Source of the DNA: Treponema sp.
GTDB lineage: Bacteria; Spirochaetota; Spirochaetia; Treponematales; Treponemataceae
Direction of reading: 5' to 3'
NCBI GenBank assembly: GCA_017551545.1
Contig: JAFZLJ010000062.1
Coordinates: 1 to 41,151 of the forward strand
DNA length: 41,151 nt
A program made the position numbers and the translations under genes. The notes under the pieces are model-generated. The model did not search any database. It saw only the letters and a list, made by a program, of their open reading frames with translations, and was not told the DNA's origin. This document shows, one piece after another, positions 22,779-30,793 of the stretch. Numbering within the stretch: position 1 is the first letter of the stretch; each line of letters begins with the position of its first letter.

Positions 22779-22805
22779 ATGTCGGCATTTGAAAAAAGTA
22801 GTTTA
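22779..22805 (-). promoter_or_regulatory. Sigma-28 (FliA/WhiG-type) promoter for flgF-flgG-flgJ
   Basis: On the minus strand TAAA (22805-22802), exactly 15 bases, then GCCGACAT (22786-22779), against the TAAA-N15-GCCGATAA consensus (six of eight in the -10 part). No good sigma-70 promoter precedes flgF. Confidence 0.6.
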
Positions 22806-22818
22806 GTGATATTTTTAT

Positions 22819-22847
22819 TTGCAAAATCCAAATTTCAGATTTATAAT
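22819..22847 (+). promoter_or_regulatory. Sigma-70 promoter for glgC
   Basis: TTGCAA (22819-22824), 17 bases, TATAAT (22842-22847). The leader is about 32 bases with AGGAGA. It stands back to back with the flgF promoter, 13 bases apart. Confidence 0.65.
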
Positions 22848-22886
22848 TAAAGATACATTTGACAAACATACAGGAGACTTTTATAT

Positions 22887-24182
22887 ATGGCTAAATCTGA
22901 TGAACCAAGAGTTCTGGCATTGATTCTGGGAGGAGGAAAAGGTACTCGTCTTTACCCTCTTACAAAGGAACGCTCTAAACCGGCTGTTTCTTTTGGCGGT
23001 AAGTATCGTATCGTTGATATTCCGCTTTCCAACTGTATCAATTCAGGCTATAAGAAAATATATCTTTTAACACAGTTCAACTCGGCTTCGCTTCACCTTC
23101 ACATTTCAAATTCCTACAATTTTGACCGCTTTTCTGGTGGTTTCGTAGAAATTCTTGCAGCAGAACAGACACTTGAGCATTCCGGCTGGTATGAAGGAAC
23201 TGCAGACGCCGTTCGTAAGAACTTCATTCACTTTAAGACACAAAAACCAACACATTATGTAATTCTTTCTGGTGACCAGCTTTATAAGATGGATTTACGT
23301 GCATTTATGGATGCCCACATCAAGTCTGGTGCCGAAATTACAATTGCAACAACTGCTGTAAACCGCCATGACGCTTCTGGATTCGGTATCATGAAGATTG
23401 ATGAGAACAGTCAGGTTAAGGAATTCATGGAAAAACCAAAGCCAGATCTGAACATCGATTCATGGAAGATTCCCGCAGAAGCACGCGGTGCACTTCCACC
23501 AGAAAAAGAATTCCTTGCATCTATGGGTATTTATATCTTTAATGCAAAAACTATGGAAGAATGCCTTTTGGGCGAAAACGAAAAATATACAGACTTTGGT
23601 AAGGAAATCCTTCCACTTGCTATCGGCAAGAAAAAGATCTGCTCATATGTTTTCGACGGTTACTGGGAAGATATCGGAACTATCCGAAGCTTCTACGAAG
23701 CAAACATTCAGCTTACAGAGCCTTGCCCTGCATTTGACTTTTATGGAAACAATTCACCAATATATACACACATGCGTAATCTTCCGCCTTCAAAAATCAA
23801 CAAGGCAGATATTACAAGTTCACTTACTTCCGAGGGATGTATCATTACAGACTGTAAATTAAACAAATCTGTAATTGGTGTACGCTCTATTATTGAACAA
23901 GGCAGTGAGCTTAATGGTGTAATTATGATGGGTGCCGATTATTACGATGACGATGATGAAAAGGCAGATTACATTGCACAGGGAAAACCTGTTACTGGCA
24001 TTGGTAAAAACTGCAAGATCGCAAATACAATCATCGATAAAAACGCAAGAATCGGCGACAATTGTCAGATTGGTGTTAGCGGTAAAAAATACGAAGACGG
24101 AGACCACGGTTCATTCTATAGTGCCGACGGTATCATCGTTATTCGTAAGGGAGCCGTTATTCCTTCGGGAACGGTTATCTAG
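22887..24182 (+). CDS. glgC: Glucose-1-phosphate adenylyltransferase
   Basis: 431 residues, the normal length. It makes ADP-glucose from glucose 1-phosphate and ATP, the substrate of GlgA. N-terminal GGGKGTRLYPLTKERSKPAV (nucleotide binding), FGGKYRIVDIPLSNCINSG, GTADAVRKN, LSGDQLYKMD (catalytic Asp) and VKEFMEKPK are clear; the C-terminal part carries left-handed beta-helix hexapeptides, for example IGKNCKIANTIIDKNARIGD. AGGAGA precedes the ATG. A TCAAG-loop repeat begins directly after the stop and a terminator follows at 24248. Confidence 0.97.
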   Translation: MAKSDEPRVLALILGGGKGTRLYPLTKERSKPAVSFGGKYRIVDIPLSNCINSGYKKIYLLTQFNSASLHLHISNSYNFDRFSGGFVEILAAEQTLEHSGWYEGTADAVRKNFIHFKTQKPTHYVILSGDQLYKMDLRAFMDAHIKSGAEITIATTAVNRHDASGFGIMKIDENSQVKEFMEKPKPDLNIDSWKIPAEARGALPPEKEFLASMGIYIFNAKTMEECLLGENEKYTDFGKEILPLAIGKKKICSYVFDGYWEDIGTIRSFYEANIQLTEPCPAFDFYGNNSPIYTHMRNLPPSKINKADITSSLTSEGCIITDCKLNKSVIGVRSIIEQGSELNGVIMMGADYYDDDDEKADYIAQGKPVTGIGKNCKIANTIIDKNARIGDNCQIGVSGKKYEDGDHGSFYSADGIIVIRKGAVIPSGTVI

Positions 24183-24211
24183 TGTCATTGTCGGGCTTGA
24201 CCCGACAATCT
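24183..24211. repeat. TCAAG-loop palindromic repeat directly after the glgC stop
   Basis: GTCGGG and CCCGAC stem around a CTTGA loop, flanked by TGTCATT and AATCT. Its 29 bases equal those at 17394-17422. The first base follows the glgC stop codon (24180-24182). Confidence 0.8.
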
Positions 24212-24247
24212 TTACCCTCACTGATTTTTTCTTTTATTTTTTTTATT

Positions 24248-24283
24248 GGACTTTGCAGATTTTTCTGCAGAGTCCATTTTTTA
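24248..24283 (+). terminator. Rho-independent terminator of glgC
   Basis: GGACTTTGCAG (24248-24258), loop ATTTTT, CTGCAGAGTCC (24265-24275), one mismatch, then a T-run to 24283. It overlaps the last codon of the convergent regulator gene by three bases. Confidence 0.8.
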
Positions 24284-25618
24284 TTCTTCAACGCCTAATT
24301 TACGATGCAGGGTTTTGCGGCCAATTCCAAGAAGCTCGGCACACTTAGTTTTGTTACCGTTACAGAATGCTAGATTTTCCTGAATTATAAGAAGTTCAGC
24401 ATCATCAAGCTTCATGCCTACCGGAATATTAATAACCTTTTCTTCACCCTTTTCGCGTACACTTGCAGGAAGGTCATCAATTTTAATTTCGTTACCGGTA
24501 CACATAACAACAGCACTTTCTACACAGTTCTTAAGCTCACGGATATTTCCAGGCCAGCTGTATTTTAAGATTGCAGCTTTTGCACGGTTATCAAAGCCTG
24601 TAATGTTCTTTTCATTTTCAATATTAAATTCACGAAGGAAGTTATGAAGTAAAAGCGGAATATCATCTTTTCGTTCACGAAGAGCAGGCATTGGAATGCG
24701 TACAACATTCAAACGGTAAAATAAATCTTCACGGAACTTACCGTTTTTTACTTCTTCTTCAAGGTTACGGTTTGTAGCTGCAACAATGCGGACATCTACA
24801 TTAATAGGCTGAGTTCCGCCAACACGTTCAAAAGATCTTTCCTGAATAACACGAAGCAGCTTTACTTGAGTAGCCTGATTTATTTCGCCGATTTCATCAA
24901 GGAAAATTGTTCCACCGTCGGCAACTTCAAAGCGACCTTTGTGCATAGAATCTGCACCTGTAAATGCTCCTTTTTCATAACCAAACAATTCACTTTCGAG
25001 CAGAGTTTCAGAAAGAGCAGCACAATGAACAGTTACAAAAGGTTTATCCTTTCGCGAAGACTGCTCATGAATAGATTTTGCAACAAGCTCCTTTCCTACA
25101 CCACTTTCTCCTGTGATGAGAACATTTGCCCTTGATGGTGCGGCCTTAGCAATAAGTTCTTTTACACGGTTCAGTTCGGCACTCTTTCCTATCATGCCAT
25201 CTGACTGACCGCCTGTTTTTATTTTTTGCTGAAGCTCTGTAATTATCTGCTGCTGTTCACGGCCTTTTAAAGCGTTTTTTACAATGTGGTTTAAGTGATC
25301 AAGATCTAGCGGTTTTGTCAAAAAGTCGTATGCACCTGCTTTTATTGCTGCAGTTGCATCGTCTATGCTTCCGTGACCAGTTAATACAATTATAGGAATT
25401 CCGGGATTTTCGGTTGTAACACGGCGCACAACTTCTTCACCAGGAATGCCATCCATTCTAAGGTCAGTAATTACAAGGTCAATTCCGCCTTTTGCAATTT
25501 TTGCAAGACCTTCTTTACCGTTAGAGGCTTTTTCTACAGCATAGCCTTCAAGTTCAAAATTGTCGGCTAATCCGTTGCGGATATTCTCTTCATCATCGAT
25601 TGTCAGGATTGTGAACAT
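24281..25618 (-). CDS. NtrC-family sigma-54-dependent response regulator
   Basis: 445 residues. Receiver domain 1-120 with Asp8/Asp9, phospho-acceptor Asp52 and Lys102. AAA+ domain with Walker A GESGVGKE (170-177), the GAFTGA loop (217-222) that contacts sigma-54, DEIGE (241-245) and the later FREDLFYRLNVVRIPMPALR. A Fis-type helix-turn-helix ends the protein (NKTKCAELLGIGRKTLHRKLG). It should activate sigma-54 promoters when phosphorylated by the kinase encoded directly upstream, one base away. T. pallidum has, as I recall, a similar pair (TP0519/TP0520). Target genes cannot be told from this window. Confidence 0.95.
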   Translation of the reverse strand: MFTILTIDDEENIRNGLADNFELEGYAVEKASNGKEGLAKIAKGGIDLVITDLRMDGIPGEEVVRRVTTENPGIPIIVLTGHGSIDDATAAIKAGAYDFLTKPLDLDHLNHIVKNALKGREQQQIITELQQKIKTGGQSDGMIGKSAELNRVKELIAKAAPSRANVLITGESGVGKELVAKSIHEQSSRKDKPFVTVHCAALSETLLESELFGYEKGAFTGADSMHKGRFEVADGGTIFLDEIGEINQATQVKLLRVIQERSFERVGGTQPINVDVRIVAATNRNLEEEVKNGKFREDLFYRLNVVRIPMPALRERKDDIPLLLHNFLREFNIENEKNITGFDNRAKAAILKYSWPGNIRELKNCVESAVVMCTGNEIKIDDLPASVREKGEEKVINIPVGMKLDDAELLIIQENLAFCNGNKTKCAELLGIGRKTLHRKLGVEE

Positions 25619-25619
25619 A

Positions 25620-26840
25620 TTATGCCTCTTCTATTGCCAAAGTTCCATCTTGTTGAAGCGGGAACTGCATGGTAAATACCGTGCCTTTACCTTCCTGTGA
25701 TTCTACCTGAATGTCACCGGAAAACTCTTTTATAATTTTATAAACCATTGTCATTCCCAAGCCGGTACCGTTTGCTTTTGTTGTAAAATACGGCTCGAAG
25801 ATTTTTGAAACTGTTTCATTTTTCATACCGCAACCGTTGTCACTTACAGTTATGAAATATTTATTTTCGCGCGAGGCACATTCAATTGTAAACTCACCCT
25901 GATAATTTTTTGGAGTTGAGTCATCTTTCTTTTTAGTTTGAATTGCAGCAAGCGCATTCTGTGCAAGATTTATTATAACATCACGGAAAAGCTTTTCGTC
26001 AACAAGCAGACGGCTTTCTGAATCGTTTATAACAATCTTTACATTTATATCATTATCATGAAACTCAGGTGTAAAAAAGTCGGCAATATTTTGAATAAGG
26101 GCACCAGGCTTCTTAAGCTGCAGCGACGCATTTACTGGTCTTACCGCAAACAAAAAATCCATAATCAGTTTATTAAGATGATCAATTTCTTCATTTACAA
26201 CATCAATATGATCTTCTACAAATTTTGGAGCCGGTAAAACATCATTATTCTGTCTTGCTTTTTCAAGTGCTTTTTGAATGAGCTGAATATGAATTGAAAT
26301 TGCCCCAAGAGGATTTTTAATTTCGTGAGCCATGCCTGCCGCAAGGTTTGTAAGGTTAGCAAGATTTTCCATGCGATGTAAAAGCACTTCCTGATTTTTC
26401 TTTTCGGTAACATCGCGTACAAGAATAATTTTACCTGTAGTTTCACCACCATGCACAAGAGGAGTCATTGTTATTGTAATAAAACGAACAGAACCTCCGC
26501 TTGTCATGATTGTAAAATCTTCAGTTGTATTTGTAATTTCTTTTTCTGCACACTTTTTAAAATAATCCCCTATTTCCTGATCTTCCATTATTTCCCAGAT
26601 AGGACATGAAGTTGCTTTTGGATCATCAAGATATACAGAAAAATTAAGACGACTTTCTACAATCTTATTTGACTGAAGCAAAAAGAAATCATTGTCTACA
26701 ATCAAAAGACCTGCAGAAATAGATTCGAGGATTGAGTACAGATTCTCATTTTCCTCGACCATATCATCAAGGAGCGAAACAAGCTGTTCCTGAGAAAGTT
26801 TAGATGCTTTTTGCGAAACGCGTTTTACATAACCTCTCAT
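25620..26840 (-). CDS. PAS-domain sensor histidine kinase
   Basis: 406 residues, without obvious transmembrane segments, so cytoplasmic. A PAS-like domain (about residues 32-145) with LLIVDNDFFLLQSN precedes a HisKA domain, MAHEIKNPLGA with phospho-His172, and a HATPase domain: NLAQNALAAIQ (N box), DNGCGM (G1) and ANGTGLGM (G2). This is the NtrB-like arrangement and the partner of the next gene. It overlaps holB by four bases. The signal sensed is unknown; Cys79 lies in the PAS domain. Confidence 0.94.
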   Translation of the reverse strand: MRGYVKRVSQKASKLSQEQLVSLLDDMVEENENLYSILESISAGLLIVDNDFFLLQSNKIVESRLNFSVYLDDPKATSCPIWEIMEDQEIGDYFKKCAEKEITNTTEDFTIMTSGGSVRFITITMTPLVHGGETTGKIILVRDVTEKKNQEVLLHRMENLANLTNLAAGMAHEIKNPLGAISIHIQLIQKALEKARQNNDVLPAPKFVEDHIDVVNEEIDHLNKLIMDFLFAVRPVNASLQLKKPGALIQNIADFFTPEFHDNDINVKIVINDSESRLLVDEKLFRDVIINLAQNALAAIQTKKKDDSTPKNYQGEFTIECASRENKYFITVSDNGCGMKNETVSKIFEPYFTTKANGTGLGMTMVYKIIKEFSGDIQVESQEGKGTVFTMQFPLQQDGTLAIEEA

Positions 26841-28060
26841 ATTTTACTGAACACCTTTTCATGCAATGCATTAACTTTACTCAAATCGCGGATTAATATT
26901 TCAAGAGCGGCTTTTACACTCTGATTATAAAGCGTAACATTTTCATAACATTCACGCAAAACTTCTACAGCCTTGGCACAAGCTTCGGCTCCTACCTGAG
27001 TCTGCATAACCGGTCGGAAAGCCTGAGCAATTCCATTCAGGAAAATCTTAAGCTCTATACGTGGTTCAAACTGCTGATTATCTTTTACTACAGAATCACA
27101 GTCCGGAATCTTTCCATGGAAAATTCCCTGAACAAAAGTTTTTGCATTTTCGCGAAGCTTTGTTGCAGGAACCGGAAGATAATTTAAAAGATATTCATTT
27201 ATAGGACCTTTAAAATAATCATTATGGAAAACACGCTGAATAACTTCCTGCTGAACAGGCAATGGTCGGTCCATAAAATTATATGTTCTTACACGAGAAA
27301 GGATTGTCTGCATAATTGCATTGCGTTGTGTTGTAAGAAGAATGAATACACAATCAGCTGGAGGCTCTTCAAGGATTTTTAATAGTGCATTTCGTACACT
27401 AACCTGCATCCGTTCTGCATTTTCTATTATTATTGTTTTTTTACCTTCGTCAGCTTTAATGCAGGCCCACTGCTCCATGTTGCGCACCTGATTAACAGGA
27501 ATTGAATCATAAAGAAAATCTGCTTCAAGCTTAAGACAATCTGCTTCAAGTTCACCGCACAGTTTTACAGTTTCATCAAACGGCGAAAGCTCACGCGGAA
27601 AATCTATAAGTTCCAAGTTTTCATTTATTTTTTCCATAAGAGGTGCAAGCTTTGAAAGATTTGTTTCACCTTCCCAAAGAATACCGCTGAATCGTAAAGT
27701 AAGCTTTCGTACACTTCTCAAGAACAAATATCTGTTTGCTTTAAGATGAGTGTCGTTGTCGCGGTAAGATTTTATAAAAGAATCTTTGGCAGCAGAAATC
27801 TCAAGTGAACAGTCGCGTGGTCCCATTAAAAGAATATTTGAACAGTTTAATGCTTTATGTCTTAAGCAGGAAGGACATTCACAAAGCCAGTGAGGTTTAT
27901 CATCGCCGTTACAAGAAAGAGCGCGGGCAACTTCTAAAGCAGCTGTGAGCTTTCCTGTACAACTGTTTCCTGCAAATAAAACTGCACCAGGGAACCTGTT
28001 ATTTTTGATATCTTGAATTATCGATTTTGATGCACTCTGGCCTACAAGATTTTCTAACAT
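26837..28060 (-). CDS. holB: DNA polymerase III delta-prime-like clamp-loader subunit
   Basis: 407 residues. N-terminal AAA+ module with NRFPGAVLFAGNSCTGKLTAALEVARAL (Walker A) and a cysteine set CECPSCLRHKALNC that matches the zinc site of delta-prime/DnaX proteins. A long insert (about 95-190) separates this from IPVNQVRNMEQWACIKADEGKKTIIIENAERMQVSVRNALLKILEEPP, diagnostic for the family, with sensor region FILLTTQRNAIMQTILSR. It loads the sliding clamp during replication. The start codon overlaps the cvpA stop (TAATG), and its end overlaps the kinase gene. Confidence 0.88.
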   Translation of the reverse strand: MLENLVGQSASKSIIQDIKNNRFPGAVLFAGNSCTGKLTAALEVARALSCNGDDKPHWLCECPSCLRHKALNCSNILLMGPRDCSLEISAAKDSFIKSYRDNDTHLKANRYLFLRSVRKLTLRFSGILWEGETNLSKLAPLMEKINENLELIDFPRELSPFDETVKLCGELEADCLKLEADFLYDSIPVNQVRNMEQWACIKADEGKKTIIIENAERMQVSVRNALLKILEEPPADCVFILLTTQRNAIMQTILSRVRTYNFMDRPLPVQQEVIQRVFHNDYFKGPINEYLLNYLPVPATKLRENAKTFVQGIFHGKIPDCDSVVKDNQQFEPRIELKIFLNGIAQAFRPVMQTQVGAEACAKAVEVLRECYENVTLYNQSVKAALEILIRDLSKVNALHEKVFSKI

Positions 28061-28554
28061 TATGCAACTTCTCCAACTGGCGGAATTGTAACATTTGTTG
28101 AAGTATAATTTAAAAGCGGCTGAAGTATTTTTACAAAGAAACTGCCTTCAAATAATTTTGAACAATCGAACCATGGCTGATTCATAAGTATAAAAATAAA
28201 AACAAAAACTACAACAAAACCTTCCAGAAGTCCAAAGAAAAATCCAAGGGAACGATCAAGCCCCTTCATAATTTCGCCGTCAAAAGTTTTTGAAAGAATT
28301 GTCTGAATGATTTTTACAACTAAAAATACAATAACAAAAATCAGGACAAAGCATAAGATTGCCGAAACTGTTTCGTTATGAACAAGCTGCTTCATATAAC
28401 CAACAAGCTTTTTATAAAACAGGAATGCAAAAATTATACCCAAAATCCAGCAGAGCTTACCAAAGATTGCATTTATAAAGCCTTTGGCTGTTGCAATAAT
28501 CGCAAAGATGAGAATGATTACTAAAAAAATTACATCGGTCAAAGTAAAAAACAT
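28060..28554 (-). CDS. CvpA family membrane protein
   Basis: 164 residues from the ATG at 28554, with GGAG nine bases upstream; a longer frame from a TTG at 28596 would overlap murG. Four hydrophobic segments and the N-terminal TDVIFLVIILIFAIIATAKGFINAIFGKLCWILG, with a conserved Gly-rich first helix, match CvpA (colicin V production) proteins, whose role in envelope stress or purine regulation is not settled. It lies between murG and holB and is coupled to holB by a TAATG overlap. Confidence 0.85.
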   Translation of the reverse strand: MFFTLTDVIFLVIILIFAIIATAKGFINAIFGKLCWILGIIFAFLFYKKLVGYMKQLVHNETVSAILCFVLIFVIVFLVVKIIQTILSKTFDGEIMKGLDRSLGFFFGLLEGFVVVFVFIFILMNQPWFDCSKLFEGSFFVKILQPLLNYTSTNVTIPPVGEVA

Positions 28555-28567
28555 CAGTGTATCTCCG

Positions 28568-29725
28568 TTAAAGCTCCTGGTAAAGAAGCTGAGCAATTTT
28601 AAGGGCCGGGCGCTCTTCTCCTACCATATTCTTTATATTTAAAGCATATTCATTTCTTGTTTTTTCTTCAAGCATTTTTGTAAGCTCGTTACAAAGATTT
28701 TCGCTTGTAGCCTGATCTCCAACCAGAATTGAAGCTGCATTTTTTTCCTGGAAGAATTTTGCATTGTCTACCTGGTCGCCTCGGGTACCACTTCCGCACA
28801 AAGGAACAAGCACCATCGGCTTATACATTACAGCAGCTTCCCAAATTGAGTTTGCACCGGCTCGTGAAAGAATTACATCTGCAGCAGAAATTACATCTGG
28901 CATCTGTTCATAAATAAACTGATAAGGAAGATATGAGCCTGCATATTTTTGTTTGAGTTCAAGTTCTGTTTTATCATCTGCATTTAAAAGGCCTGTCTGA
29001 TGAACTACAATATAGCGCTGGCATAACCATTCAAGATTCTGATAAACAAGATTGTTGATTTGCTTTGCACCTGACGAACCACCAAGAACTAAGAGAACTG
29101 GTTTTGTGTTATTTTTTTCTATACCAAGAAAGTCTTTACCGGCCTGTGGATTTGCTTTATAAATTACAGGACGCACAGGATTTCCGGTAACAACAACTCT
29201 GTTTTGTTCTGCAAGAGGCAATCTGTTTTTAGTTTCTTCATACGAAACAAACATTGTTTTTGCAGATTTAAAATTGAGGCGGTTAGCAAGACCTAACGTA
29301 AAATCACACTCATGAGTATAAACAGGAATACCAAGATGCTTTGCGGCAAGACAAGGCGGCACACTTACAAACCCACCCTTTGAAAATAAAAATGCAGGTT
29401 TAAGCTTTTTAAGAATGCGTCTTGCTGCAAAATATCCTGCGACAATTCTAAAAAGGTCAGTAAAGTTCTGCCATGAAATATAGCGGCGAAGCTTACCAGA
29501 AGGAATGCCGTAAAAGTTTTCTGCAGTTCTTTTTCCGTCCGAACCAATTGCTTTTTCAACAATCTGTCTGTCCATTCCTTTAGAGCAGCCGATCCAGTTT
29601 ATTGTAATTTCTTTGTTTTCTTTATGTGCAAGCGCCTTTAATTCGTCGGCAACAGCAAGACCAGGATAAATATGTCCTGCAGTTCCACCACCTGTAAAGG
29701 CAATAACATTTTTATTTAATTTCAT
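28568..29725 (-). CDS. murG: Undecaprenyl-PP-MurNAc-pentapeptide GlcNAc transferase
   Basis: 385 residues from the ATG at 29725. MurG makes lipid II at the inner face of the membrane. GGGTAGHIYPGLAVAD (12-27) is the N-terminal glycine loop; FSKGGFVSVPPCLAAKHLGIPVYTHECD, LVLGGSSGAKQIN and the UDP-GlcNAc-binding VILSRAGANSIWEAAVMYKPMVLVPL are all clear. The frame extends 82 codons upstream but this is not MurG-like. The ATG is seven bases after TATAAT and has no Shine-Dalgarno sequence. First gene of murG-cvpA-holB-kinase-regulator. Confidence 0.95.
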   Translation of the reverse strand: MKLNKNVIAFTGGGTAGHIYPGLAVADELKALAHKENKEITINWIGCSKGMDRQIVEKAIGSDGKRTAENFYGIPSGKLRRYISWQNFTDLFRIVAGYFAARRILKKLKPAFLFSKGGFVSVPPCLAAKHLGIPVYTHECDFTLGLANRLNFKSAKTMFVSYEETKNRLPLAEQNRVVVTGNPVRPVIYKANPQAGKDFLGIEKNNTKPVLLVLGGSSGAKQINNLVYQNLEWLCQRYIVVHQTGLLNADDKTELELKQKYAGSYLPYQFIYEQMPDVISAADVILSRAGANSIWEAAVMYKPMVLVPLCGSGTRGDQVDNAKFFQEKNAASILVGDQATSENLCNELTKMLEEKTRNEYALNIKNMVGEERPALKIAQLLYQEL

Positions 29726-29732
29726 GATATTT

Positions 29733-29738
29733 ATTATA
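29733..29738 (-). promoter_or_regulatory. -10 box of a likely leaderless murG transcript
   Basis: TATAAT on the minus strand, seven bases before the murG ATG. No good -35 box; the upstream bases are a T-run. Confidence 0.45.
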
Positions 29739-29780
29739 GTAGAATTTTGCATAAAAAAAAAGATATTAAAAAAGAATAAA

Positions 29781-30572
29781 TCAAAGCATTTGTTTAAGCC
29801 GCTGTGCATTTTTAGCACCGCTGCCGTTCGGATGATTATTAAAGAATACATAAACCTTTTTACAAACAACAGCTGCACTTTGTATAACAGGCACAAAGCT
29901 TTGAAGTTCAGATTCTGAATAATCGTAGGTGTAGCGTGCAGAACCTTCATTTGCATACCAGGAATTTTCATTTCGTCCGTGAAGTCTTATGTAAGCATTT
30001 TCGCCAAAGAACGGAGACTGAATTGTTTTACCGTCCGGAAGATATTTAAGTTGAGGCATATCGCAATAAACAAGTCCGGCGTTTAACTTTTGAAGTCCGT
30101 CAAAAACAGAAGGACGTACCCATTCATTATGACGGAATTCAATAACTAAAGGAAATCCTTCAAACTTTTGAATAAGCGCTGCAAGATACAAACGGTTTTC
30201 ATCTGTGTAATGAAAGCTTTGTGGAAGCTGAAACAGCAGTGTGCTTAAAACATTCTTTTGTGCAAGCGGAGCAACTGCCTTTATAAATTCATCTGCAGCA
30301 GTTTGCCATAATTGTGTTATTTCGTGAGTAAGAAGTCTGTTTACCTTAATGCTGAACTGTACCTGCCCTTGTGTACGCTCATAAAAAGAAAGCAGGCGTT
30401 CTTGAGTCGGCATATTATAAAAAGTATTGTTTAATTCCAGAGCATTAAATTGAGTTGCGTAATAAGAAAGAAAATCGGCACGTTTAAGGTCCTGTGGATA
30501 AAAAACGCCCTTCCATTCCGGATAATCATAACCGCTTGTGCCAATCAATATGGATGATTTATCTATATTCAT
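29781..30572 (-). CDS. DUF72 (YecE-like) family protein
   Basis: 263 residues. ILIGTSGYDYPEWKGVFYP at the start, FNALELNNTFYNMPT, LPQSFHYTDENR, LVIEFRHNEW and the C-terminal VYVFFNNHPNGSGAKNAQRL are diagnostic of DUF72, a TIM-barrel family of unknown biochemical function. Length is normal. No Shine-Dalgarno sequence is seen and the ATG lies five bases after the T-run of the tRNA-Phe terminator, so transcription may come from tRNA read-through. It stops 55 bases before murG. Confidence 0.9.
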   Translation of the reverse strand: MNIDKSSILIGTSGYDYPEWKGVFYPQDLKRADFLSYYATQFNALELNNTFYNMPTQERLLSFYERTQGQVQFSIKVNRLLTHEITQLWQTAADEFIKAVAPLAQKNVLSTLLFQLPQSFHYTDENRLYLAALIQKFEGFPLVIEFRHNEWVRPSVFDGLQKLNAGLVYCDMPQLKYLPDGKTIQSPFFGENAYIRLHGRNENSWYANEGSARYTYDYSESELQSFVPVIQSAAVVCKKVYVFFNNHPNGSGAKNAQRLKQML

Positions 30573-30576
30573 AACA

Positions 30577-30610
30577 TTAAAAAAGGCTCCCGGATAATCC
30601 AGAAGCCTTT
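30577..30610 (-). terminator. Terminator of tRNA-Phe
   Basis: On the minus strand AAAGGCT (30610-30604) pairs with AGCCTTT (30588-30582), with CTGG/CCGG extending the stem inside, followed by TTTTTT. It starts two bases after the tRNA end. Confidence 0.75.
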
Positions 30611-30612
30611 CG

Positions 30613-30685
30613 TGCCACAGGTTGGAATCGAACCAACGACATACGGATTTTCAGTCCGGCGCTCTACCAACTGAGCTACTGCGGC
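30613..30685 (-). tRNA. tRNA-Phe (anticodon GAA)
   Basis: A full cloverleaf of 73 bases is readable on the minus strand. The acceptor stem is GCCGCAG/CTGTGGC with one G-U pair. The D arm contains AGCTCAGTTGGTAGAGC. The anticodon arm is CCGGA-CTGAAAA-TCCGT, giving GAA. The T arm has GGTTCGAATCC. The discriminator is A and CCA is not encoded. Confidence 0.97.
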
Positions 30686-30697
30686 GTAAGTTATTAT

Positions 30698-30726
30698 ATA
30701 TTATTGAAATGACGCGTTTGTGTCAA
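30698..30726 (-). promoter_or_regulatory. Sigma-70 promoter of tRNA-Phe
   Basis: Perfect TTGACA (30721-30726), 17 bases, TAATAT (30698-30703), about 12 bases before the tRNA 5' end. Divergent from the ankyrin gene promoter. Confidence 0.65.
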
Positions 30727-30758
30727 GATATAGATGCCTTTTTTGTGTTTTTTTTCTC

Positions 30759-30787
30759 TTGTTATTTTGACATTCTACGCTTATAAT
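30759..30787 (+). promoter_or_regulatory. Sigma-70 promoter giving a leaderless ankyrin-gene mRNA
   Basis: TTGTTA (30759-30764), 17 bases, TATAAT (30782-30787), then six bases to the ATG at 30794. No Shine-Dalgarno sequence. Confidence 0.6.
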
Positions 30788-30793
30788 GTAAAT

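Noticed and set aside
22738..22869. 44-codon N-terminal extension of flgF
   Set aside because: It lies across the sigma-28-like promoter and lacks a ribosome site; the ATG at 22737 has AGGAGG.
29726..29971. 82-codon N-terminal extension of murG
   Set aside because: Not MurG-like, overlaps the DUF72 gene end, and contains the murG -10 box.
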